From positions 1 through 64,000 of the forward strand of contig JAIPMN010000617.1 of assembly GCA_020650975.1 (NCBI GenBank): a stretch of 64,000 bases of DNA, given 5' to 3'. Both the position numbers and the translations under genes were made by a program. How positions within the stretch are numbered: the first letter of the stretch is position 1; each line of letters begins with the position of its first letter. Positions 13,501-25,500 of the stretch are shown one piece after another. The notes under the pieces are model-generated. The model was not told where the DNA came from. It made no database searches and was given only the letters and a program-made list of their open reading frames with translations. This DNA is from Apostichopus californicus. Its lineage: Eukaryota > Echinodermata > Holothuroidea > Aspidochirotida > Stichopodidae.

Positions 13501-16500
13501 ATTCTTCTTCTTCTTCTTTTCGGTCTCTCCCTAACTGGGACGATGACTTCACAAACTGTCTGGTTTGTGTCTGTTTCCAACCAGATTTTGGCACTCTCCT
13601 TGGGTTACGGCATATGCTTCCATATTTGCACACCCCTTCACTATGCATAATTTATTGACATTACAAACTCCCATATGAACTCCAAACACAGCGTTGAATA
13701 AATGACACACACACGCAGTCACGCACTCGCTCACTCAAAAGCTTCAAAAGCATCAGATCGGGCTGTCTGCATCTGAGTGTTAGATACATGTTTCATTCCT
13801 GCAGTCTCTCTTCTCTCTGTGAAGCTATGCTTGTACTTGGTTGCCATTCACAACAAAGTGTAGACAGGGAAAAAAGTGGGAGGAGGGAGGGGGAGGGTTA
13901 GGGTGGGATTGGTATGAATGATAAGTGGTGGGGAGGGAGGAATATTGAATGATAAAACTTGTTATCATGAATAGGTATGTGGTTAAGAAATCTTACATCT
14001 AGTAGTGGTTGTACAGTGCATTCAGCTACCTGTTTTAGGTTGGATTCTGTGCTATATTATTCTGATTATTATTGTTGTTGTTATTGTTATTATTATTACT
14101 ACTGCTACTATTATTATGATCATCATTGTCTTCATCATCATCATTATTGTAATGAAACAATTCTGGTTAAAGTGTTTATTGTAGACATAAGTCTTCACTG
14201 AGATCCTATGCAGACAAATTGTTGAATTTCTTGACATCATGACATGAGAATGAAAGTCTAACATTAGAAGTTTTTGATGGCGTCTGTCTTTCCTTTGTAC
14301 AAATATTCATGTTCCTTACTACGCCGCTGGCCGGCAAAAGAGACGCAGAACCATCTAGGATCGGTGAGCTCCGCCATCTACAAACACTCTCCACATGACT
14401 GCAGTTTCCAAATGACGTTAATCAGACGTGTGCCTAATATCTGATGCTAATAAATAGAAATGCAACTGGACTTACATTTGTAACTTCATTCACTAGATCA
14501 TCTCTGGTGGACATTTTATTGTCAACTTTCACGTCACAATTATCAGATTAAATATTCATTACTGCCAGAGACTACAAAACACTCCCACAGTTGATTCCAT
14601 GGTCTTATTTTTTCCTCATATACATATAAAGATCAGTGTGTTGCATCAGCTGCCTGTCCGAGCACACCGCCACTGTACCGTGTGCGAGCTCAGGAGCTTG
14701 CCTAAGTCTGGACGCTATCTGGTGTAGGGTTTAATGGACATATCCGAATGTCGACTAATTTTGCTGTCTTCACAGTATTAACACATGAGTTAAATGGTAC
14801 TTTGCTGGAATCCTTAAACACCTCACCCCATTTTACAACCGGTGAACGTTAAGTGAAAAAGCAGACAGAAACACAGGAGAAGTGATACCCAGGAAGTTGA
14901 TAAAGATGATGAAAGGGTGAATAAAAGCGTTAACACTAGGCCATAACATTACAACAGTTGGTGAAGTGCAATGTTTTATCTTCTTTCTTTCTTTGTTGTG
15001 TTAGGATATTTAAGCTTGCATCCATCCCACTGACACAACATCACAAAGAGAATTGTGTCCCTGCTGCTATGGGCCATGAAGACATGCCCACGGAAAGTCC
15101 CTAAGCTATAACCACCCCCTGCTGACAACTTAAGCATGTGTGCAACATCAGCATTATGCATGCTATGTAGGAACTCCTAACTGGCTTAATACTGATCTGT
15201 ACTTTTAGTCCCAGTGAGCATACGAGGACTTTCTTTCTTTGTCGACTCAAAGTTTAAGTCCTACCCTACAAATCGGAGAACTCGATAGCTATATGATTAA
15301 GAGTACCTTCCATAAACTGTTAGAAGTAAACGTCTTCTTTTGAAAGAAATTAATCATGGCAAATTTGCTTCAGAACTTGATCACATTTCATTTGCAAATT
15401 GCTTTTTAACTGGCTCATTGTCAACCCGCTAATTTCTCTTTGTAGATCGGCCTGTTAAGGAATGAGTTTGACAAAGCCCCCTCACCCCCCCCCCCCACAA
15501 AATGAAGAAGAAAAAAATGCACTCACTGGCAGATGAATGTTCCCTTTGGTATATCATGAGTGGTCCTGACACCCCACCCCATCCTAGGGGTGCGGAATAG
15601 CTGCAGGTGGGCCTTGAGGCCGTTCTGTACCACCCTGTTACGGCAAGTACGCCAACAGTTGCATGCCCTGCCACATTCAAATATCAGCGGGGGCTCTTGG
15701 TAATTGAAGTCTTCTGCCAGCTGACCTTCCTGTTAGAGGCATTAATACAAAACACAAAGTATTAACATCACACAGGCTTAGCATATGACACATATGCATA
15801 CATCATATGCCAATGAACGTATGTCATATTTAGGCATATGTCATATGTAGGCATATGTTCAACGTAGGCATATGTTATATGTAGGCATATGACACATAAT
15901 GTAGGCATATGTTATATTTAAGGCTTATGACACATTATGTAGGCATATGTAGGCATATATTATATGAAGGCACATAATGTAGGCATGTCATATGTAGGCA
16001 TATGTCATATGTAGGCATATGTAATATGTAGGCATATATGTTATATGTAGGCATATGTTATATGTAGGCATATGTAAAATGTAGGCATGTAATATGTAGG
16101 AATATGACACAGTGGAGTGTTAGCTCAGTGGTTAACGCCGGTGCCTTCCAATCATAAGGTCCCCGGTTCGAGTCACTCCAAGATTAATGTATGTCGTCCA
16201 TTTACAGAGTTGTTGACAATTGACAATTCATAATCATGGACGTTAAATATGAATGTAAGAGACTGACTTCGGTCAGCTTGCGGCTTTGATAAGCCAACAC
16301 GGCTTCTTCGCGAGTTCCTGCTTGCAGGAGGATCTAAACTACATACATACATACATACATAATGTAGGCATATGTCATATGTAGGCATATGTCATATGTA
16401 GGCATATGTAATATGTAGGCATATATGTCATATGTAGGCATATGTTAAACGTAGGCATGTTATATGTAGGCATATGACACATAGTGTAGGCATAAGACAG

Positions 16501-19500
16501 CAGATGTTGGTCTGACATTTAGCCTAATTTGCATCATTTCCATACGTGATGCCTCTTCTCGTTCTTGTCATCGAGGGTCACCACCAGTTGACTGCACCAT
16601 TTTTGAAGAAAAGTTATCATTAAATATTAAATCTTCTTACATCACAGCAAGAAACTTATTTACAAAACTGAAAATTTTTGCCCCTGAAGAACACCCTCCC
16701 TTGGAAATACGACAGTCAGGACTTTTATACAAGACAGAAATCCGGATTGCACCGGTGTAGGACGGGGCAATGAGATATTTGATTGATTTTAGTATTAATC
16801 AAGAACCTCCCGGCAGCCGCTTAAGGATTGCAAAGTCTGACTTACCGGACTATACCAGCATCGTACACTGCTCTGTCCGCAGGGACAAGAATCCGTAGAA
16901 CAGTCGCCGTCACATCGACATCCCTATACATGGGGGGAAGAAAAGGGAGGGAGAGAAAAACTGAAACCTGTAGCTAAATACAGTTTGCATTATTCTACAC
17001 ATTTATTCAAATGTTTTGAGAAAGATTTATTCACCCTCATCTTTGAATATAAAGTGAGGTACAACTTTTAAAAGGCTTGTTAACAATTTGATAAGAACAA
17101 TGTGAATTGCCTTTTATTTACCTTCTTGTAAAGTGACGTTCATCTTTTAACTCTTTTACAACCTGCAGGACAAACCTTACAACCAGCAGTAACCAGGAAT
17201 GGACAAACCTTACAAGCTGCAGCAACGATGAACGGAAAAACCTTACAACCTGCAGTAACAATGAATGAACAAACCTTACAACCAGCAGTAACCAGGAACG
17301 GAAAAACCTTAAACCTGCAATAACAATGAATGAACAAACCTTACAACCTGCAGTAACAATGAATGAACAAACCTTACAGCCTGAAGTAACGATGAATGGA
17401 CCAACCTTACAACCTGCAGTAACGATGAACGGACAAACCTTATAACCTGAAGTAACGATAAACGGAAAACCTTACAACCTGCAGTAACCATGAAAGGACA
17501 AACCTTACGGCCTGCAAATACGATGAATGGACCAACCTTACAAACCTTGACTTAGAGCAGCAATGCTGTACAATCTCAATGCTACTATAATGTTCTTTGT
17601 ACTTCAATGCTCAGTGTACCATTGGAGACAGGTATTGTAAGGCAATATAGGATGCATGATACAAAAGAGATTACAAACATACTGCAGAATCATGTAACCT
17701 GGACAAAATTGGCAAAGCCTTAAATAACCTTAAAGTCAATCCCAACAAAACAGAATTTAGCTTAAAGAGAACTTCCTGCCCACTGGCAGGATGAACTTTG
17801 AAACTTGCTACGATTCACAATTGTATTACGTGTTGTGAGGAATGCCACTTTCCAAAACAATAATTTTTCTCTACAAGACTGCAATCCAAGCTGTCTTGCT
17901 GACCTCAATTGTATCTGTAGCTCCTGCAGCACAATTCACAACATCCTCTTGTGAACCTCTTCGCAAGCTATGCTTGAAAGCATTTTAGGTTAGCAACCAT
18001 TGAAACACATTTTTCACATGACATCGAGTGTAATATAGATGGATTCCTAACAGTATAGCCACAAGGCATCACTTGTAGCAACATGGCAAAATCCAAACTG
18101 CGAACAACGAACATAATAAGCCGCATATCTAACATATCAAAGAATCTGATTTCTGTACAGGAGGCTCCGTACGTTGGAGAAAAAAGGCACAAATAATTGA
18201 TGCATCCTCACATGGCATATAATTACCAACTAGTGTTTACATGTATTACCTAGATATTCAGTATGAAACCTGTGAAAACTCTGTGAGCAAATTTAGGTCT
18301 GCACAAATTTTACTCCCTAATTCTGAGAGAGATGGCACCCAAGGTGTTCCCAAACAGATGTCCCTTGCTGTTGTCTGTTACTTTCTGATAGGATTGTTTG
18401 CATGCCTTACGTTTCTTCCCCCCCCCCCACAAAAAAAAAGAAAAAGAAAAAAAAGGAGTTTTTACTCCAATATGGATCAGTTCTTTTAAAAATGTAACAA
18501 GCTCAGCTGATCAAAGACAATTTACCTTGCCTGACATTTTGCTTCTGTATTTCATGAAAATGACCCAGTTTTTGTTTGGTTTTGTCAAGGTATCTTTTAG
18601 TACTTCATCTAAGAACTTTCGCAATGCAGTAAACGTAATCATGGAACAGTTTGACTAAAGATACCCTCGTGCGTCATCTCGTCATACTAAATATAAGCTT
18701 CGTCGCTCACCTCCCCATTAAAAGAAAGCAGAACGACAAAAAAAAACACAAATTGCCTCAAACGGCGCGCTTTTGCTTCTAAATTAACAAGTTACTCGTG
18801 TGCAGTCAAGTCTGAATTGTGGAAGGAATGGCTTTGCACAGAACACGTTGCCGTTCATCCTCGAATAAATTCCGTCTCTCTTTGATCTCTGCATCCGACG
18901 TTGCCTGAACATGCAGAATCACAGCATGAATGTGAGCATTAAAGACCTTTCAGTATTTCATGAGTCATGGAATTCTCTTCGAATGACTTTCATCTCACCA
19001 ATACCCAAGGGTCCCTGAATTATTTCAAGTCTAAATACTGCTTTTCTTATAAAACGTGCAAACTGCTCAAAACTTTAAAAAAAAACGGCAACATATTTTG
19101 TTTTTATGTGTCTTCTTCTGCTGTAGAGTAATAACTTTGTGAGTCACTTTAACGTTTTTGAAGTCCCCGGGTTAACTCAAACGACTGCACAAAAAGGAAA
19201 ATAAAAAACAGAAGAGCAAGTTTGTGTTACCATGGTGATGGTTAGGATAATCTTCTCGGCATGTGCCTAGATACTATGCATCTGACGTTCTTTACAAGCA
19301 GATAGATTAAACACGATATTTAGAGCTTTATCTCTACACACTATAAAAACTACATGAGCAACTACTTTAGGCTCTTTGATTATTCCACCTTATCGATCAA
19401 CGACGTGGGTCACGTTTCAAATGCAAAGTTTAATTGCTGCGTGGCAGGCAAAAACCCAAAATGCAGGTCACTGGTGATAAATAACACTTGTTGCACCAAT

Positions 19501-22500
19501 ACATCTATAGTTTAAACTGACAATTATTTACTCATTAAAGAATATGTCAAAATGCGGGAAGGCTTTGATACTCTGGAAATTTGTGGGCATTTTATTAGAT
19601 GCATTCTATTGTCTCAGCCATTTAGTTCAGGGAGTTTGGTTAACAGCCTACCCTTTCAGTGTCAAAACAAGCATAAAAACCAACACAGAGAGAGTTTAGT
19701 CTAGTCACCGTTGTAATAGTAAGTGTCCACTTATATCGAGATTCCAATTGGTGTTTATTATTGACAAGTTTACATCCCGTACAGTAATTACCTAGACTTA
19801 ACACCATGCATGGCCAGCAATTACAACACTAGCATTGCTGTCACTATGGAATCAACACATCGGCCGTTTTTTTTTCCTTACAAGCCTGTAAAAAGTACAG
19901 CACAACAATCATAACTGTTGTAGAGAAAGCGTGGGATTATTTAATGTACAATAAAGCAATGTTACTCATGTTTGTAAACAAACAAACACTCTTTTGGAAC
20001 CTTAAAAGCCATAATATTCAGCTGTACAGAAATCTTCCACAGTGGTCATGGTCAAAGAGGAAACTAGTCACAAATCGTCAACCAGTGGCACAGTGTTAGG
20101 CTTAAATTAAAACAAAACACTTTCATGTAAACAAGTGTTAGGCTTAAACTAACATAAAACACTTCCATGAATAAAAGTGTGTCATAAAACAATCAGTGGA
20201 AACGTTGTATTCACCTGCATGGGTTTAATACTGCGATCAATGTCCAATGGAGATGTTTCACAATTGTCTGCCACGTAGAGGAAACAGTTTGGTAGCGGTT
20301 GGTCGTCGATGGAATTGATGACTGGAATGGGAACGTTCTCTCGACCTCTACAAATATCCCTGCAGAACAATTAGAAAAAAAAAAACTTAAAGAGGATATC
20401 CGAGAGAAACGAACTGAGAATGAAAAGTTCAAAAACAAAACTTTGCCTTACTTAGCATAAAGACTAAACCAATACCAGCTCCAAGAATTGCAAAGGATAA
20501 AAGTTGGCAAAAGCATGACTCAATTCCCCCTCCCCCCACCACTCCCCACCCCCAAAGAGTAGTTGTTCTTCCTCTTTAATCATTTTGATTTAAGGATTCT
20601 CAGAACAATAAGAAGTTAAAACAATACTCATACCTGAATTTAAAACTCAATACTGATATATGGTACACTGATACAAAATATAAACAAAATCAGATTCAAA
20701 ATTTGTTTTCTAGTGGTTTAAGTTGTAACTTGCATTGTCTTGTAACTTTGCAGACCCACCACCCATGAACCCTACCCCCACCCCCCCCCCCTTGATCCAC
20801 TTACCCTCCATTAAATCCACTTGAGGAAGCACTGGACTTAACGATTATACAAATATGCCGTGACAAGAAAAAGCCACAGAACAATGTCCTGGTTTTCTTA
20901 ACAAAATCGTTACTATTCAAATTTCTGCTTTTTTTAGGTCTATAGTCTATAGAGTTTTGCACACGTGAGATCAGTCTTAGAGAGTCTGCTGGCCTCATCC
21001 GCCCTCACCTTGAGAGTATTCTCTCCGTTCTTAGGTTTCGCTTCTGTACGTAGATGTTGATGCGTAGATTGGCCTCCATAGCCATCCAGACGTCGGATTT
21101 ATTGACTGCGCAGTCCAGGGGTGTCTCGCCTTCCTTGTTACATATCGTTGCGTTCGCTTTCTTCATTAATAATTGCCTGTGACAAAGAAACATAGCAAAT
21201 GGCATTACTAGATGATCATTGAAAAATGCCTAGATGGATGGGATGAGAAACTTTAAACTTAGTGGGTATCTAATTATACAACATATCGCTAGATACCCAC
21301 TAGTGGGTATCTAATGATAAAACCCACTAGTGGGTATCTAATTATACAACATGTTGCTAGATACCCATTACTGGGCATCTAATTATAAAACATATTGCTA
21401 GATAACCACTACTGGGTATCTAATTATTAAACCCACTAGTGGGTATCTCATTATGAAACATATTGCTAGATACCCACTACTGGGCATCTAATTATAAAAC
21501 ATATTGCTGGATACCCACTAGTGGGTATCTAATTATAAAACCCACTAAAGGGTATCTAATTATAACCACTGCTAGATACCAACTAGTGGGTATCTAATTA
21601 TAAAACCCACTAGTGGGATTTATAATTAGATACCCACTAGTGGGGTATCTAATTCAAAGAAGATTATTGCATTTTCCATGACACTTTCCATGACACTTTC
21701 TGTGGCACTTTTCCGTGACTTATGGCACTTTTACTCTTTTCCATGACTTGTGGAACTGTTACATTTTCAATGACTTGTGGCACTTTGACCTTTTTTCCTT
21801 GTCTTGTGGCACTTTTATTCTTTTCCATGACTTGTGGCACTTTTACCCTTTTCCATGAAATGTGGGACTGTTACATTTTCCATGACTTTTCCAAGCCTGG
21901 AAAATGAGTTTTAAAAGTCCTTGATTTTTACCATATTTTTCATGACTATGGGAATTCTGCAATTAGTCCATTAACTTAAGGTTGTCAATCTAACCTGAAT
22001 AATGCAGTAAATGAAAGAACAGGGAGAGAATGCTCTCACTAGCTAGTCTTCATATTTGCTCTAGAACTTTAACATTAATTCATACAACTACTCCGAATAA
22101 CATGGTCATTGATCGAACTAAGATCCACAAGAATGTTAACCGACGAGCAAGTAATAAACGACTTCATTCCGTTCTCAACAATTGGTCGCCGGAATATGAT
22201 TCATATACTAGTAGCGATCACACGTATAACAGCATCAGGTAAATTTAAAGGTCTAAAAAAAAAAAAATGCAATCCTTACTTTCATTACGTGAAATGAAAC
22301 ATGACAAGTGAGGCGACAGAACTACACATTTCCCCGATTTTATTGTCACATAGTCTAGAAAAAATGTCAAGCCAATTTCCATTTTTTATTAGATTTAGAG
22401 TTGCCAACAGATGATGGGGGGGGGGGGAGAAGAGTTTGACTGTAGATGAGCGAGTTTTGTGGTCTTAATGGCACATCGGAAGTAATATTCATTACCTCTA

Positions 22501-25500
22501 ATGCAAAGGAACCTCTGATTCTTTCGTATCCAAAACTGACTCGCGCAAATCTTTATCAGAGCGTGTCACATGAAATACTATTTGCACTCCCCCCCATCCT
22601 ACTGGCTATCGCATTAAGTGTGACATTTCTACGGAGGTGAAACTTACGTGACGCATCCCAAGTTATTCTCTCGAGCTGCTACGTGCCTGTTAGATACGAC
22701 AGAGAAAACAAGACAAGAAAAGAAGAACAAGTTACTTATGAGATAAAGCAGAGTAATGTTACAAGTGAGATTTGAAAAGGGAATGATTCTGAGGTCATTC
22801 AACCATTCAAACTCAACCATGTGTGTCGAGGCTTGAAACGTTGAACAGAAACGTACGATGCTTTAGGTTAAGTCGGCCCGTTCTACACTAGCCATGATTT
22901 TGTTGTAATCCTGCTTATTAGCTTGATTGTTTTATTTGAATCAGTTGGAATTGTTCAGGGTATCATATATGTACAAACATGCAGACACGTGGACAGACAC
23001 AAACATACAGACATGTGGACAGACACATACATGCAGACACAGGGACAGACACACAAACATACAGACACACAAACATGCAGACACGTGGACAGACACAAAC
23101 ATGCATACATGTGGACAGACACAAAACATGCAGACCAACACACACATGCAGTCGCACAAACATGCAGTCGCACAAACATACAGACACGGACAGACACAAA
23201 CATGCAGACACGGGGGACAGACACAAACATGCAGGCACTGGGACAGACACAAACATGCGGACACATGGACAGACACACAAACATGCAGACCAACACAAAC
23301 ACGCAGTCGCACAAACACACAGACCGACACAAACATGCAGACACTTGGACAGACACAAACATGCAGACACAAGTTAGTTTTGCTTTGTTTTTCTGTTTTA
23401 TTGTTGTTGGTATTTTGTCATTTTTTTAGGGTGAATCTTCATTTTTCCAATCACTCCCAATCCTACCCACCGCCACCCCCAACCCGTCCCCCGGGGCTAC
23501 CTATAATACTTTTCTTTCACTATCACTATACAGCCGTCAAACTTACCCTTAATTTCATCCCACATGTTGTTCTTGTTGCAGAGACACAAAACCACCTACC
23601 AGTGACTTATGGTCTCCATCCAATCAAACATCACATCGTTTCGCACGTTCTACTGATTATATACGATAAATTACCTGTTTTTCATGTGGAGAAATTTTAC
23701 TTGAAATGAGCCTTGCAGAGATGGGTGACAAATACGAAATCCATCCCATTGTAATTACCTAAGGTAAATCATTAACTTACTTGAAAGAGTGTGTGTCATT
23801 CTGAGTCACACAATCCAAAGAAATAATATAGCAAATTAAGTAAGTTTGAAATGTGCAGGGCAAAAAATGGGACGTTTTGCAGCTAATTTTTGCACTAAAT
23901 CATGGATTAATATCATTTCTATGGCAATGTCTTGGAGGGGGAGGTGGAAAGGCATTCAGAACGATTCGTCAATTTGGTCGTGTGGAATATTTCCAAACTG
24001 CCGACTTTAACTGACGTCATATTAGGATGTGGATGCATCACTTTCAATTCGGTGACATGAACCAATAATGACTATCAGGTGTAGGCTTGTGCATCATTTA
24101 CACAGAGCCTTGTGAGGACATATCAGTCACTACCCCAGGAGCTGTATGCTGTTGCTTCAACATACCAACATAAAGAGGAAATGCAGTGAGCACTGTGCAA
24201 AGATCATAAAGAGAAAAACTTGAGTGCCCAAGGTCGAGGTTAGAGCTACCCAGAAGAATTCATACAGAGACTAGTTAATAACATTTATTTGTCATTTTTG
24301 ACATCATGGTGTCTTTTTAACCCTCATACCCACAAAAAAAAAAAAAAAAAATGTCACCAAGATCTTAATATTGCATGTGTATACTAACTGTATGAAAGAT
24401 AGAAAAGCCCGAACTGGCAAACCGCCTATCATGTACAATACTGTTATGAGCATGCTGTGATCTTTTGTAGAGCGCTCTATCAAATACATAGAAATAAAAA
24501 TAATGATAATAATAATATGTGAAGACTTACAGAGGTGAATCTCCGTGAATGTTGACCGTGTTCACGATGCTCTCTTGGAATGTATCGTGGTTCATAACTT
24601 CCTCCATCACTTTCTGGCTACCAGAGTACGCTGCCCAGTGCAGTGCGATGTTCTGTTCCTGTCGAGTCAAGTAGAAGCAGAAAGGTGGAACGATACTTTA
24701 TGAAAAGAGAACACACGGTTCTTGTTGTTGTCAGCACCGGTGATGAACTTTTGTCAATAACACTGTTAATGTAACACTACTGGCTAGCACTGTTACTATA
24801 ACGCTGTTGTTTAGAAATGTTAAATAGCACACGCTTCATAACACTGTCAATGTAACACTACTGGCTAGCACTGTTACTATAACGCTGTTGTTCAGAACCT
24901 TTAAATAGGACTCTCTTCATAACACTGTTAACATAACACTATTGGCAAGCACTGTAACTAACGCTGTTGTTTAGACCTGTTACACGGCACACTCTTCACA
25001 ACACTGTTAATATAGCACAGTTACAGCTCTGTTAATATAGTAGTATTGACTCACCTTGTCTCTTATGGTAGGGTCTGCTCCATAGCTTAGGAGAAAGGAC
25101 ACCATGTCATTGTTCTTGTTATCAGCAGCCCAGATGATGGGCGTCCATCCTCCGTTATCCTGCAAATTCAGAACAAGAAGTAAGGCAAAGAAATAGAAAA
25201 GGTTCCAAAGTTGGGTAACGATTCCTTTACTAACAAGATTTAAAAACTCCAACAAAACAAATCTTAATGTGGCAATATTAATGCAATTTGATGGACTGAA
25301 CTCTATTTATAAGAAATTGTCCACTGTCCATCAAACTTATGCCATAAATAACAAGATCCTAGGCTGAAATTATGAGTGTAATATTTGAATAACCAATCTT
25401 TGCATTTCATCTTCTACAAATCAACGGAACATTTAAGTTAACAAGTTAATGTTGGAGAAGGAGTATTTAGTCCCCAGTTTAGTTTCATTCCTTGTCATCT

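Larger units (their letters stand above)
1525..15526 (-). other. 14.0-kb EHMT intron splitting the SET domain
   Basis: This intron separates KGTFICQ from YAGELIS. Outside the repeats listed separately (dispersed repeat near 5.2 kb, arrays at 7.4 and 12 kb, hAT-like element at 7.9-8.8 kb) it contains unique, AT-rich sequence. No coding exon was recognised. Non-repetitive blocks of higher complexity near 5.6-5.85, 6.19-6.33, 9.6-9.75, 11.0-11.35 and 13.0-13.4 kb could be regulatory, but this is inference only. Confidence 0.85.

Noticed and set aside
22923-23709. 260-residue plus-strand frame and several 130-residue frames on both strands
   Set aside because: All are the translated 26-bp minisatellite (His/Thr/Asp or Cys/Val periodicity) and remain open by repetition only.
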